This document shows, piece after piece, positions 9,640 through 24,357 of a stretch of DNA of 64,000 nt; within the stretch, counting starts at the first letter, position 1, and the number at the start of each line of letters is the position of its first letter. The notes beneath the pieces were generated by a model. The model made no database searches. It had not been told where the DNA came from and saw nothing but the letters and a program-made list of their open reading frames with translations. The stretch is from contig NC_088928.1 of NCBI RefSeq assembly GCF_038396675.1, positions 11,802,501 through 11,866,500 of the forward strand, read 5' to 3'. The translations under genes were made by a program, and so were the position numbers. This DNA comes from Hydra vulgaris (taxonomy: Eukaryota; Cnidaria; Hydrozoa; Anthoathecata; Hydridae).

Positions 9640-10745
9640 GCAGAAACAGTATATTTTGGATTTGATAGAGTTAACTTTAATTTTTAGGCTCTTGATATTT
9701 TTGGCATTAACGACCTCAGGCGGCAAGTTATTCCAAGTATTAGCAACGCTGATTGAGAAAGATTATTATGGACATCGAGTTTCACTTTAGTTTGCCTAAT
9801 TTAAATAAGTGACCTTTAGTGTAAATATAGTTGTTTGTTAAAAAGAAACTTGATGTTTTTATACAAACTAAATGGTTCAGAGTTTTGTAATATGTAATCA
9901 TGTCTTTCTATAGGCGACGAAATTCTAAGAGTAAAATTTTCGAGAATTTTAAGTCTATTAAAATATGAAAGTATAATTTAGGTAAGCTATTTTCTTGGTA
10001 AAATGTCTTTACACTCTTTTCACTGCTTTGTTAAATTCAGTGCGTGTAGCAACTAAGCCGGAGAACAATATTTTAAAATTGGTCTTATGTCGATAGTCTA
10101 GGCTTTAAGATTTAGTATCCTCGGATGTTTCATGCAGGGACGATATTTACAACATGATTATTGTAATTTAAGTAAGAATCCGTGGTTACACCATAATCAT
10201 TTAGGTTTGTTGATCAGGTTAAATTAAGATCTCCTAATTGATAGTTGTAGTTTATATCTTTACTAAACGAAGTAGGTGCTATTCTGTGAGTAAACTCTTA
10301 TTATCGGCTAATTTTAACTGCCATTTTTCTGACCAGAGATAAACTTTATAAATGGCTACAGCAAGATTGTGACTGTAATTGGTATCCTTAAATGAACTAT
10401 GTAGCTTGATATTGTCGGCATCTAAAATCAGAGAGTAATTAAGTAGTTAAAATATATTATTATAGAGGGTTATTATTATTTATAGAGGATTATTATTTTA
10501 AAGGGTAGACCATTAATATATAGCAAGAACAACAATGGACCCAAAACAATAGTCTGCGGAACTCCACTTAGGATGCTGGTCAAAAGTGATTTTCCAAACA
10601 GAAACCTTTCATATATATTGGAAGAAATGCTGATATCCAATGAAGGATGTTATCTATTATACCGTACATTGCAAGTTTTTGCAAAGGTTTTGGATAATGT
10701 ACAGAGTCAAATGCTTTTTCAAAATCAATGTACACCACGTCAGTA
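9640..10745 (-). pseudogene. LINE RT fragment (CR1/L2-like), decayed
   Basis: Minus-strand pieces of one reverse transcriptase follow in order. DVVYIDFEKAFDSV (RT motif A) lies at about 10740-10700, the motif B region with a damaged PQG box near 10560, a TKGHLFKLGKLK-like segment at about 9835-9785, and the C-terminal ANTWNNLPPEVVNAKNIKS at about 9745-9690, ending in a stop near 9640. These are classic markers of the RT C-terminal region in CR1/L2-type LINEs. Frameshifts and stops are frequent. The family differs from the adjacent LINE at 10800-12318, whose 3' end abuts this one. Confidence 0.75.
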
Positions 10746-10799
10746 TTTAAATTACTATCTAAAGAGTTATTTTTGTCAATAGTTGTCTCTGAAAAATTT

Positions 10800-12318
10800 T
10801 TTTTTTTAGCATCTTCACTTCCAACAAGACTAAAACAACCACTATTAGAGTTTTTTGTTGGAAGTCATTGGAAGAGAAAAGATGAAGTTTATAGAGCCAG
10901 ATAACGATTAACAGACAACTTAAAAGATTTCACTTTATTTAAATTGAGAAAACAAGATGAAGGAAGCGAATTTCAAAAGAATTGATGTTCAAGGAAAAAA
11001 CTAGACAAATAGGAACTTTTAGAGCACTTAGGAACCATCACAGTAAAAGGTTGAGACAAAAATGAATGACGAGTAACGCAAGAATGAACTTTAGTAGATG
11101 GCACAAGAGACGCTAGCTCTTTAAAGCAGTGCCCATTACAAGCAAGCAGCAATATTACGAGGATGTGAGAGTGATTGGAGGTTGGCTGCAAGAGCAGGTC
11201 CAACTATCTTTACAATGCCTTTTTGCACCTCGTATAAAAGAGAAATGACATCGTTGGAAGATCCATATCAGTATTCTATACAAGGGAGGATTTGAGATTT
11301 ATAGAGATAAAGAATACGATCCTGATTAAGAAAGTGACAAGCACAATAAAGAATTGTAATCTTAGCAGATGCTAATTTTAAAATAGATTTGGTATACGGT
11401 TTCCAAGAAAGATCGGAAGTAAGAGTTAAACCTAGAAGATCAAGGGTAGATGACTTATCAGATACATTACCGTTCGTAAATATCAAAAGATCTAGATTAT
11501 TACAATAACGATTGCCTGAAAAAACTGAATTTTATCCAAGCTAAAGCTCATCTACCACTGAGAGACTTATGATGTAGAAGAAGTAAAATGCTTAGCAAAC
11601 TCACAAGCTCAATTGCCCCCTTCAATCAAAGCAGAATGTATTGACTTCTTATCAATACAAAAATAAATGGTAGTATTATCAGCAAACTATTCCACTTTAG
11701 GTGTGAGAATTTCTGGCATATCGTTAATGTAAATTAATGAAAGTATAGAGCCAGGGATAGAACCTATAGGAACCTCTGAAGTTATAGGGTATGAAGAAAG
11801 TACTGTCTATGGATGACAACTTTTATAATATAATCTTAAAAGTGTTACCTGATACCCCGTAAGAAGAGAGCTTATGGAGAAGACCAGCATGCCAAATTTT
11901 ATTAATAGTTTTAGAAATGTTGAGAGCGAAATCCTTAGCCTTTTCACATCTATCTAATGCACAATAAAACCTCTGTTAATACCGTTTACAAATCAGCAGT
12001 AAAACGAGAAGATTGAAATCCATATTGATGATCAAAAAGTAAGTTATTAAATTCAAGATGATAGAATAATGGGACCTTAGTTAAACGAGTTCTAAATTCT
12101 GGAGAGCAATCTGTTCAGAATTTTTGAAAAAAGGCATAACAGATGCCGCTTTCCAGCAGGCTGAAAAACAAGACTAGTTTCGAAAGTATAGATGACAGCT
12201 CTGGAGAGCACATCTGCAAGACTATAACATATATGTTATCCAAACCACAAGCTGCAGAAGTGTCCAAGCACGAAATCACTTTAGGTACAGAAGCTAGAGT
12301 AATACAAAGGTCCAGCAA
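10800..12318 (-). pseudogene. LINE RT, second family, 5'-truncated and decayed
   Basis: On the minus strand the copy begins in the RT fingers near 12318 (AACGLDNIYVIVLQMCSPEL, residues typical of the region before motif A). It continues through a damaged palm to LDLLGLTLTSDLSWKPY and YLYKSQILPCIEY at 11480-11270, then the thumb NGHCFKELASLVPSTKVHS at about 11140-11080. It ends with KSFKLSVNRYLAL and a stop near 10900, followed by a short 3' UTR to about 10800. Several frameshifts separate these blocks, so no functional product is possible. A plus-strand 3' end of the same family is at 7688-7810 and another minus-strand fragment at 36160-36880. Confidence 0.8.
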
Positions 12319-12594
12319 ATGATTAACCTGTTTGAGTTAAATGTTTTTAATATTCTTTGTTTTATGTATAAATGTAAGACCCACCTATCACCCGTTTCTT
12401 CTCGTAACTTGTACTTACAAAGATATAGAAGTAAATATATTTTAAGGAACGATAATTTAATTCGACAACCATTTTCTCAAACTAATTTTGGAAAACTTTT
12501 TATTTCATTACGCGGACCATTTTTATGGAATAGTATAGTTTTAATTACTTCTAAAGATTTTTCTAAAGAATGTAATTTTGATTCTTCAACTTAA
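12319..12594 (+). pseudogene. LINE RT C-terminal fragment, third family
   Basis: The 91-codon frame contains NVFNILCFMYKCKTHLSPVS, YILRNDNLIRQPFSQTNF and LRGPFLWNSIV, the C-terminal segment of a LINE RT. Closely related text occurs on the minus strand at 21746-22165 (NNFNILCFMFKCKT-type, YILRNDNFIRQP, YRGPFL). The catalytic core is absent, consistent with 5' truncation on insertion. The downstream sequence to about 13690, including the 25-bp minisatellite and an A-rich end, may be its 3' UTR and tail. Confidence 0.7.
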
Positions 12595-12794
12595 AATATA
12601 CTAATCTACTTTTAAATTTTTGAAAATCCCCTATCTATATTAGTATATGTATATATTTAATTCTTTTTTATTTATTTATTTTTTATTAATATTAATTATT
12701 ATTAATAAGCAATTATTTAACATGTTTAGTTTTAGTGAACTATTTAACATGTTTTAGTTTTTAAGTTTTAGAACTCTTCTTTTGTACTTGTATG

Positions 12795-13518
12795 TTTTGT
12801 ATTGTATGTTTATTTTTACTTTTGTATTGTATGTTTATTTTTACTTTTGTATTGTATGTTTATTTTTACTTTTGTATTGTATGTTTATTTTTACTTTTGT
12901 ATTGTATGTTTATTTTTACTTTTGTATTGTATGTTTATTTTTACTTTTGTATTGTATGTTTATTTTTACTTTTGTATTGTATGTTTATTTTTACTTTTGT
13001 ATTGTATGTTTATTTTTACTTTTGTATTGTATGTTTATTTTTACTTTTGTATTGTATGTTTATTTTTACTTTTGTATTGTATGTTTATTTTTACTTTTGT
13101 ATTGTATGTTTATTTTTACTTTTGTATTGTATGTTTATTTTTACTTTTGTATTGTATGTTTATTTTTACTTTTGTATTGTATGTTTATTTTTACTTTTGT
13201 ATTGTATGTTTATTTTTACTTTTGTATTGTATGTTTATTTTTACTTTTGTATTGTATGTTTATTTTTACTTTTGTATTGTATGTTTATTTTTACTTTTGT
13301 ATTGTATGTTTATTTTTACTTTTGTATTGTATGTTTATTTTTACTTTTGTATTGTATGTTTATTTTTACTTTTGTATTGTATGTTTATTTTTACTTTTGT
13401 ATTGTATGTTTATTTTTACTTTTGTATTGTATGTTTATTTTTACTTTTGTATTGTATGTTTATTTTTACTTTTGTATTGTATGTTTATTTTTACTTTTGT
13501 ATTGTATGTTTATTTTTA
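12795..13518 (+). repeat. 25-bp minisatellite, 29 nearly perfect copies
   Basis: The unit ttttgtattgtatgtttatttttac (given here as its two parts: ttttgtattgtatg and tttatttttac) repeats without visible variation from 12795; the 29th copy ends at 13518. Because 25 is not a multiple of three and the unit has no stop in any forward frame, all three forward frames stay open, producing long spurious proteins with a 25-residue hydrophobic repeat. It lies just after a LINE C-terminal fragment and before A-rich sequence, so it may be an expanded part of the LINE 3' UTR. Confidence 0.97.
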
Positions 13519-14535
13519 TTTAAATTTATAATACTATACATGTATTACGAACTTTATATACTTTTATTATTAAATTTAATTTTGTAATAAGAAAAAATTG
13601 AACAAAAATAAATAAATAACAAGAATAAAAACATTGAAAAAAAAAAATAATAAAAAAAAAAAAAAAAAATATTAAAAATATATACATATAAAAAAAAAAT
13701 AATAATAATAATGGATGTATGCGTATCTGTCAATATATGTATGTTGGCTACGTTTGGAGGTGAACCATCCTTTGGTAGTGGTTTGGCGTTTTTGTCTTCA
13801 GAAGCGTAAACGTTAATTTATATATTTGGCGGTGACTTGGCAATTTTTTTTTATTGTCAGGAGCGTAAACGGAAATTTGATAATTTGGCTTAACACACAG
13901 CGATAATCATTGTATGGCTATCTATGTCCTTATGCACAACTTTTTGAACAATCTGGAAATGCATTATACTCAGTCTGGAAATAAAGTTATATTGATTATA
14001 TTCAGTGATATATAGTGAATAACATATAGCGATAAATAAGATTCAGTGATTATTTTCGACAAATTAGATTCAGTGTGCGCAAGTGATTAATTATGGACAT
14101 TATTGTTCGCATGAGTCAGCTGTTCGGAAGACATAGTACTATGATTGATGCAAGCCGTAAACACCATAACAAAATAAAATGAACATTAAAAAAAAAAAAA
14201 ACTGTTCTAATTTTTTCAATAAAGGTTTCTCTGTGACAAGACCTGATGGTTCTCTTTACCCAGTCGGCAAATTTAGTTGTAAATGCGCATTAGATACTCG
14301 TTTAAATACGTATCGATGTGGTATGTATGTTAGCCATTTTATCGCGTCGAACACGCATTAGAAATACGCATTAGATGCGCACAAAGACAGGTATACAATA
14401 CGACGCCTACTGAGTATCAGACTCGTATTTGAAACTCTTGTAAACACGTATAAAACACGATAACCAGAGAATATTCAATACAATTCTATTAACTAATATG
14501 AATTCATAACATAATAATAATGACTAGCAGTAAGC
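13519..14535. other. Non-coding stretch, A-rich start then mixed sequence
   Basis: 13600-13715 is A-rich with (AAT)n and long A runs, consistent with a retroposon tail. 13720-14500 is less AT-rich and contains repeated agcgtaaacg motifs, but no gene. The motif ttacccagtcggca at 14256-14269 recurs in inverted orientation at 19450-19463 with some flanking similarity. Confidence 0.4.
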
Positions 14536-14614
14536 AACCCGTAATACGGGTTATGAGTTATTAAATCATTAATAACAATAAACACACATTAATAAGTTGA
14601 TATATTATCTAAAA
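14528..14614. repeat. Repeat carrying the 17-bp palindrome, right member of an inverted pair
   Basis: Inverted counterpart of 7600-7670. The palindrome aacccgtaatacgggtt is at 14536-14552, and the reverse complement of ttagataatatatcaa lies at about 14597-14612. Confidence 0.6.
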
Positions 14615-14873
14615 TATTAAATACAAATTTATCTATAAATATTTTAACTTTGACTCCGTATCAGCAACGTCATTGCTTATAAGTAACGACATAAAGACCG
14701 CATTAACATCAGTTGAGTTCTTTTTAAAATCTGTCACAACACAAGTACCAGAAAAGGAAAGTCAAGTAAAGCCTGCAAATACCTAAAAAAAGACATGAAA
14801 AAAAAATTACAATTTTCAATTTCAAAATAATACTATTTGCATTTTATTGTTAGTAGAATTAGGATAATAATAA

Positions 14874-15152
14874 CAGAAAATATATGAACCTGTCATTTCG
14901 AAAAGGGCACAAGTCCATTTACTAAAACTTTTCAAAATCAACAAAAATATGATTTTTATTCAAATAATGTCTAGGTTGCTAAAGAAATTAAACATAGAAG
15001 TAAATAAATAAAGAACGTATATAACTTATGTATTTTTTATTTTTTATAAAAAAAACATAAATCATACAGAAATTTTTAATTCAAACTTATAAACTAACTG
15101 CTAAAAGTTTTGGACTTATGTCCTTTTCGAAATGACAGGTTCATATATTCTG
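14874..15152. mobile_element. MITE with about 38-bp terminal inverted repeats (279 bp)
   Basis: The left end reads cagaaaatatatgaacctg, then tcatttcgaaaagggcac and aagtcc. The right end carries the reverse complement with a few differences (ggacttatgtccttttcg, then aaatgacaggttcatata and ttctg). The interior is AT-rich and non-coding. No convincing target duplication is seen. Confidence 0.75.
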
Positions 15153-15833
15153 TCAACAGAATAATTAAAAAAGATTATAAAAAGGCTAGAAAACACAATG
15201 TATACATTGTTACCAAGGATGCGGAGTCCCGAAAGGACTCCAGCTTTATATCTCTACTTTTTCCAAGTCTGTAGTGTCCAGAAGCTCTACACATGTTTGT
15301 TGACTTATGATCTACTTTAAGAAAAAAATTTATGAGATTTAATGGCTTAAAACTTATTGTTTTTAAGCCCGGAGTCCTGGAGTCCTTGCCGCCATTATAT
15401 TTAATGACTCCAGGTTCAAAAAATGATTGTTTCTCTAACCTGAAAGTCTTTATTTTTTTTCTATTAGTAGTCCATAAACTTATTTATATTTTTAGAGCTT
15501 CTGGATACCAAAAATAAAGATGAAGTAATCTTTTTGTGACTTTCAAATCTGGATCAAATCAAATCTTACTATAGTAACGCTGGCAAATAACACCACATCT
15601 TAATAAGATATTTTATTAACTTAAATACTTGGACTAAAAAGATTTTGTTTATTACAATATTTGAACAATCAAGGGACAATTATAGTTAAACAATTTCAGC
15701 AACTATATCATAAAATAGCAAGCAACTCATAAAATATTTCTTATAAATGTTCATAATCATTTGTGGTATGTGGTATTAAGAAATACGTAAGAGCTCAGTA
15801 ATTACATAAGTTTTATTAAATCTCCCTCTCATC

Positions 15834-15835
<2 letters not shown>
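15153..15835. other. Non-coding stretch
   Basis: Contains short locally repeated phrases (cggagtccyg... near 15220 and 15370) but no supportable gene. The small frame at 15332-15517 shows no family features. Confidence 0.3.

Positions 15836-15911
<76 letters not shown>
15836..15911. repeat. (GA)n microsatellite
   Basis: About 75 bases of uninterrupted GA dinucleotides. Confidence 0.97.
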
Positions 15912-15913
<2 letters not shown>

Positions 15914-16049
15914 TGTTTCCAAAGCAGCATGTTAACAAATGTAAAAAAGCACGGAAGAAATACTAGTAACTGGTTTTATTATGTTACCAGTAAACAAAAT
16001 TATTTTTACCTTGATTAAAAGCTAATTTCCAGCATTTCTTAATTAAGCA

Positions 16050-18180
<2,131 letters not shown>

Positions 18181-18346
18181 GCGCGAACAAAAAATTAAAA
18201 AATAACATGAAAAAATCATATTTAATTTAAATCAAATTTAATTTAAATCAAATACTTATTGAATAAAGAACAAAAAACAGATAGAAGAACTGCAATCCTT
18301 ATAACAAAAAATAATGTTTAGCAACAATAAAATGTCGGTGTTGGCT

Positions 18347-18806
18347 GTAATAAAATATCACATTCCCCATGTGTAATCTGTATATATATCACAATAAGAA
18401 GCTGAAATTCCTACGTAAAATATCTTATCCTCCTTATTCAGGCTTCTAAAATATTACATCCTCCTATGTAACATTTAAAATAATGAAAAGTATTAGTATT
18501 TGGTATCTAAAATATCACATCCCCCATGTGTAATCTGTATAATTATTGTCACGCAATATATTAAGATCAAAATTTCATAAGTATGAATTTAAAATATATT
18601 ACCATTTAATGCTAACTTCATTTGTAGTATATTATTTACAAACCGCTTTATGAATCTTGATGTTTTTAATTTTATTGTTTTTGTACCTAATTAATATTTC
18701 GGACGTACTAGATACACTTCTAAGTGCAATAACTTGAAAACGCATTCTCGATTTCGGTTTTTCTATGGGGGATGTGATATTTTAGGCGGATGTGATATTT
18801 TATTAC
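18347..18806. mobile_element. MITE with AAAATATCACAT-type inverted ends (about 460 bp)
   Basis: The left end gtaataaaatatcacat matches the reverse complement of the right end atgtgatattttattac exactly over 17 bp. Internal extra copies of the same motif occur at about 18508 (aaaatatcacatccccc) and 18763 (gggggatgtgatatttt), giving a nested inverted-repeat pattern. Non-coding. Confidence 0.7.
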
Positions 18807-19867
18807 ACGGCTCGAAATTTTTATTTATTTTTCTAAATTTTTTAAAACAGTGCAAAAAAAAGGTAATAGCATAACAGAAATGTTAATAAAATAATAATCA
18901 ACATAATAAAATAAGTAAGGTATGAAATAATAGGATTTATAATATATTTGAATTATATTAATTTAGGACTTCATAAAACTAAATAAATTTAAAAGTAGTA
19001 ATAAATATTTTTATGATAAAGTTTTAGAAACTTTTTTAGTACAAAAAAAGTACTGTAACTGTATTGGAGATATGCGATACTGCTTTAGCAGAACGATATC
19101 TCTTCATACAACTTTTCATGTATTCCTGACTATTCCTTTTCATTCCAGACAAACTTTTTACTAAATTTCTCAAGAGAAAACTTTTTAATTTAAAATTTGC
19201 TTTCACAGTTTCAGTTTAAGCATGCGCTTTAAAGCAAAGATTTTCGTTTTTCCGTTATATGTTGATATTTGATCAAAATCGGGTACGATATCGTATCCGA
19301 TTTTGATCAAATATTAAATAATATTAATTTTTGATAAATAAGTGGTATTGAACTCGAATTCGAAACTTAAAACTAAACGCGTATTTTTCTGGTATCAACG
19401 GCGGTATGTTATACGTGATCAATACTCCGAGTATTTACAATACTAGATATGCCGACTGGGTAAGTATCCGCGTTCTTTATATTTATTCTTATTCTTTATT
19501 TCATAACGATATTTTGACTTGTTAACTTTTCTCTTTTTATATATTTTTGTATCTGTATCATAAATATTGTAATAAAAAACAAAAAAAAACAAAAAAAAAA
19601 ACAAAAAAATGTGAAGACCACGAATATTAGTGAATGATAGATTTAGAGAATTTGGCGATGATAAGCACAGATAGTACTCCGTACATTATTTAGCAGTCCA
19701 AAGAATTGCCTCATTACTATTAATCAACCCTAAGCCGTAACAAAGGGATCGAAATATGGCCCCGACAATGTATACTAAAATTACGAACATATACACTACC
19801 ATGCGCATCATGTTATGTTTTAAGTTGGAGTTGGCTTTTCTTAGCCTTAGCTTAAAAAAGCAAATCC
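18807..19867. other. Non-coding stretch with a 50-bp near-perfect palindrome
   Basis: The palindrome at 19265-19314 has two 25-bp arms without a spacer and one mismatch. ttgatcaaaatcggg marks the left arm. A T-run/A-run region follows at 19570-19610. No gene is visible. Confidence 0.6.
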
Positions 19868-20045
19868 TGCAAGGCAGCAGAACAAGATTTGCGCACGTGG
19901 ATTTTTTGGATAAAAAGCTGTGTTGATTAGGTGTTATTATATTATTTATATTAAGGTAATCAGCAATATTTGAACTAAAAATACTTTCCATGACACGACA
20001 GCTAGCACATGTAAGTATCCTTTTTAAAAAATTTCGAAAACCAAA
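19868..20045 (-). pseudogene. LINE RT fragment (fingers region)
   Basis: Reading the minus strand from about 20020: LTCASCRVMESIFSSNIADY, then ITPNQHSFLSKKSTCANLV. This is the RT segment between the YRPVSL motif and motif A in CR1/Jockey-type LINEs. It stops matching near 19868; the rest of the 19686-19991 frame is unrelated to RT. No catalytic residues are present. Confidence 0.75.
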
Positions 20046-21329
20046 GCTTGAACCATCTTATTCGGTAAAAAGCTGCATTTTTTAGTCTGGTTTTATGTTT
20101 AATTTGCTTTTGTATTCATCTACTCAAAAAAACTGTTGATTAAGTTTAACTCGCTTTAAGTAAACCTTTAAGTCAATCCATATCAGTATTAGTTGTCATT
20201 CTAGTAAGTTTTTGTTTTAACTCCCAAAAATTATCGATTGAATGTGGACAATAAATTCGAACATTCAAATGTTACTTGAAAGAGATGGTAATCATATTCA
20301 GGCGATTTTAAAATGTCTAAAAGATAGTTTTAACATTTTAAAAATGAAACAAACGTACATAAAACAAACAAACAAACAAAAATAGAATAAAGAAATAAAT
20401 ATAATATAGAAAAAAATAAATAAAAATACAAAAAGTTATCGAAGAAGGCAAGAGACTATTGATTAGACCTTAGTGATCTAAAATCCATTACTTAATGTTG
20501 TCTTTAGAATTAGAAATCTTTAACTCTAAGCTTAAGGTCGGCAACAAATGTTTTCAAACCATAAACTATTTTGATAAGCACAAAATTTTTTACCACATAA
20601 GCTTCAAAATAATAATATAAAAATAATGGCGGTAAAAAATTGCCAACCTTGAACGCTTTTAGGTTGGCATTGCTGAATGACAACCCAATGTCCAAAAACT
20701 ATACATTTATTTGCTTTATTCAGCTGATGGAAAACACTATGATTTGTTATAGAAACAATGCTAAACAGACAAGTGACCCTACAATAACTTTGTCTTATTT
20801 GTTACTTTATTTGTTTGTCAAAACCTTGTAAAAAAAAAACCTTTAAAATGAGACGTAGTTAGTTTAAAGATGTTTTAGCTTATAATTTAATAATAAATTT
20901 AATAAAAATCTTGCCTTTGATATTCAGTTCAGAAATTAAATATGCAATACTTCTCTAACATGCTTAACGAAGTGCATCAACGAGTAGGTTAGCACGACTT
21001 TGCACTTTATTTGTGAACTGTATTATTGCCTAAGGTTAGCCCTCCATTTCTGGATTCTTTTCTTTTGATAGACAATTTAAGTAAAGTATTAGTATTTGTA
21101 CATATGGTTAAATATATGGTTAGATCTCTGTTTCTAAATTATTTTTTTTCCATGACAGCTAGTTTAGCACAAACAATTTTATAATTTTTATAGTTTTTGT
21201 TTATTTTTAAAGTACACACAGATATATTTTTTGTTTGTTTGTTTTTTCTATTCCTTATATTTTAAATAAGCATTTCGTTACAATTTTAAAAATAGAAATA
21301 TATAACAACTTAAAAAATGATTTATATAT
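20046..21329. other. Non-coding stretch
   Basis: AT-rich, with small frames lacking any family features (for example 20510-20695 and 20640-20831). No repeats of note. Confidence 0.3.
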
Positions 21330-21745
21330 AATGAACGTTATCAAAAAATAAAAGATTGCGGGGACTAGTAGAAGACCATACGGTCTTGTCGTCGAGTACA
21401 CTTAAGAAATGTTCGTGTTAAAGTTTATAAGATATTTACAAGATAAAAAATAATTAAAGAAGTAAGAAACTTAAAATATTCCGTTATAAATACAAGATGC
21501 GTTATATCTATTATATATAAATATTACAGTTGTTAAAGACACCTATCAATTTTTATAAATTCATGTTAAAATAGAGGGTAAAAAGGAAGATCACTAAAAA
21601 ATATCAGAAGTATATTGTTAAATCTTCAATTGTAAAAATGAGTTCTTTAAGCATTCGTTGATAAGAAAAGTTAGTTACTTTGATAAGAAAAGTAGTTACT
21701 TTAATAAATAAAATCCTCAGTAAAACTTTTTTAAACTATTTTATT

Positions 21746-22165
21746 TCATAAGAATGGTCCGCGGTAATTAATACAAAGTTTAAAAAGATTTGTTTGAAAA
21801 ATGGGCTGCCTGATAAAATTATCATTGCGTAATATGTACTTATTTTTATCTTTCAATGAATACAAATTATGGAAAGAAATTGGGGATGAATTGGTTTTAC
21901 ATTTAAACATAAAACAAAGAATATTAAAAAAATTAGGCTCATACATATTAAAAACTTTCATTTCAAATAATAGAGGCTTGGCATGAGTGTAACGATCTTT
22001 AAAATATATAAGACGTGCTACATCCTGCTGACAATAAAGAGGTTTAAGTTTATTTTTATTTGTACTACCCCAAGCTATGTTTGTATAGTTTATGTGACAA
22101 TGAATAAATGAGTGATATAATTGTACTAAAGTACGTTTATTTAAAACTTTTCTTGGTTTGTACAA
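21746..22165 (-). pseudogene. LINE RT C-terminal domain
   Basis: 139 codons, with LVQLYHSFIHCHINYTNIAW, a Cys-Gln-Gln-Asp-Val-Ala-Arg segment, FNILCFMFKCKTNSSPISFH and INYRGPFL. This is the typical region after the RT thumb in CR1/L2-like LINEs. It belongs to the LINE copy spanning 21.3-24.4 kb and lies about 250 bases after the RT palm block, in the expected order. Its C-terminus is cut at the start of the YRGP(F/Y)LWN motif. Confidence 0.8.
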
Positions 22166-22413
22166 TATTCCTATACTTTTTGAAATTATACTTGATAAGT
22201 TTTTAATGTGATTTTTCCATGTATGAATTTCACCTATACAACCACCTAGAAAGTTGGTTTCTTTTAATTTTTTAATTTGTATATTGTGAAAAACAAGTTA
22301 AGGCATGTTAATTGGTAGTTTATCTTTTTTGATGAGAGGGTATAAAAAAATCCATTTAGTTTTATCAATGTTAAGAGATAATTTGTTAGTCACAAACTAG
22401 TCAGATATTTTGA

Positions 22414-22734
22414 TTAACTCGATGTTCGCGTAATGAAATAGAGTAGGAAGCTTTTGTGTGACATAAATAAATTAGAGTCATCAGCAAACATTATTGTTAT
22501 TAAATCCGAGACTTTGTATAGATCATTAATATAAATAAAGAAAAGAAGAGGTCCTAATATGGATCCTTGAAGAACTTCACATGCAATATTTAACAAATTT
22601 GATGAAAATATTTTATCGGCGTAAACAAAATGTTTACGATTAGTTAAATAACTTTCCAAAACATTGCCTGTTATACCATAATATTTTAATTTTTTAGCAA
22701 GGATTTTATGATCGATGGTATCAAATATTCCCAA
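22414..22734 (-). pseudogene. LINE RT palm with FADD catalytic box
   Basis: 106 codons beginning in motif A (FDTIDHKILAKKLKYYGI), followed by SYLTNRKHFVYAD, motif B (VLQGSILGPLLFFIYINDL) and motif C (TIMFADDSNLF). The catalytic Asp pair is present, with Phe instead of the usual Tyr before it. The PQG of motif B has changed to LQG. Upstream sequence to 23160 carries the fingers in shifted frames, including a NKAVGRDDVSGNTI-like motif. Confidence 0.85.
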
Positions 22735-23682
22735 TGTGAACTTAGAATTGTTAAATAAGTCTGATTTACTCCTAAGCTGAACAGTAGCGTGCTCTGTTTA
22801 ACTTTTTTTTTTTTAATACATATTGCATGTTATATAACAATTTGTTTGCTAAAATGTGATTGTATATTCTGTTGTATAAAGTTCTTTCTAAAATTTTAGA
22901 AAAAATAGAGTAGATAGAAATTGGACGATAGTGCTTTAAATTAATTTTTTCTCCTTCTTAACAATGAGAATAATTTTTGTCATTTTTAAACCATCAGGAA
23001 AAACTGCCTGATTAATCTAGCATTTAAAAATTTGGAAGAGTATGTTTTTTAAAACGTCAAAACAGCTTATAATAGTATTCCCACTGACATCATCCCGACC
23101 AACTGCTTTATTTGTCTTTAAAATTTTAAAAGCACTTTCAAACTTTCCAAGAGACAAATCAAAAAAGTTTAGATACGAGCTTGAAGGGTCATATGTTTCC
23201 TTTATTAATTCTTTAGAGTTTGGAATTTTTTTGGCTAGGTTTGGTCCTACAGATACAAAATATTTATTAAGTTCGGAAGCAATTGTTTTTTGATCAAGAA
23301 AATAACTGAGGGCAAAGATTGCAACATTTTTTTAGTGTTACCAGTAAATTCGTTTATTAGTTGCCAAGTGCGTTTTGAGTTTTATTTCTATTTTTTAAGT
23401 AAATCAGTGTTGTGTATTTTTTTTTTTTTCTGAATTTTTCCTTAGGCGTTCAAAAAATCTTGGGTAATTTTTAAAGATGGTCTTACTCTCGGTTGTTTTT
23501 GATTTTAAATATTTAATATAAAGTTTTTGTTTAATTTTAGAAGATTTTATAATACCCTTAGTAATCCATGGCGATTTAATTTTTTATGTATTACTTCTAC
23601 TTTGGAAAAACTTTTGTCATAAACTTTATAGATAATTAAAAAAAAAGATTTATAAATATTAAATAAATGTCTGCCGAAAATC

Positions 23683-24357
23683 TGTGTGTGCGAACTTCTT
23701 TGGCTTCGGCGAAGAGTTGCTTACGATTATTTATAGTTCTTTTGCTGAAATCTTTGTTAATATAGACATATTCGTTCCAGAGTTTCACTTTTTGTATTTT
23801 TGAAGAATTGGTTCGCGGTTCTTAAAGTTTAGAAACTTTAAATTCTTCTCCTTGTATTTCATTTCCCGTTATCTTTTCTCCCTTTACGATATGCTCTTTC
23901 CTGTTTATATCAAGTTTTTCTTTCTGAAATTTATTTATTAATTTCTCGCTCTTTCCTCATGCCTCACCTTCGATTTCATCAATTCCCTCAAATCTTAAGT
24001 TATTACGACAACTCCTACCTTTTAGTTCAGCTAATTTTCCCTTTAAAATTTTATTTTCTTTATTTGACTTATTTAATGATAGTGGATTATTTTTAGTTAT
24101 CTTCATAGATCAAGTTAGTATTTCATATTGATGGTTTAATGGTTAATAGCTTTGTTTGATTCATTAAGTTCTTTTTTCAAGCTCTTGTTTTCTTTTTTCA
24201 CATTGATCAAATCGTTTTCTTGATTTCTTTCATATCGATCAAATCTTCAATGACCGTATTCAAGTTTTTAAATACGGTCATTGAAGATTTTGATTATGGT
24301 ATTCTTGCGTATTTCGAGTAGTTCTTTTACTTGAGATAAAAAATATTTATTTGTCAT
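23683..24357 (-). pseudogene. LINE ORF1 (L1 ORF1p/Transposase_22-like), broken
   Basis: Starts MTNKYFLSQVKELLEIRKNT at 24357. A Lys/Glu-rich coiled-coil-like segment follows with in-frame stops. It ends in VKLWNEYVYINKDFSKRTINN and RKQLFAEAKEVR, the RNA-binding-type C-terminal block also seen at 55580-55640 (IFLNEDFSFTTRKIRKELF). A 19-bp-stem hairpin (24242-24289) sits in the coiled-coil region and introduces stops, evidently arising after insertion. Confidence 0.65.

Noticed and set aside
12782..13587. Three overlapping 240-260-residue hydrophobic proteins
   Set aside because: They are the same 25-bp minisatellite read in all three forward frames; the unit simply lacks stops.
23042..23293. 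Plus-strand 83-residue frame
   Set aside because: Antisense shadow of the LINE linker/RT region, which has clear family motifs on the minus strand.
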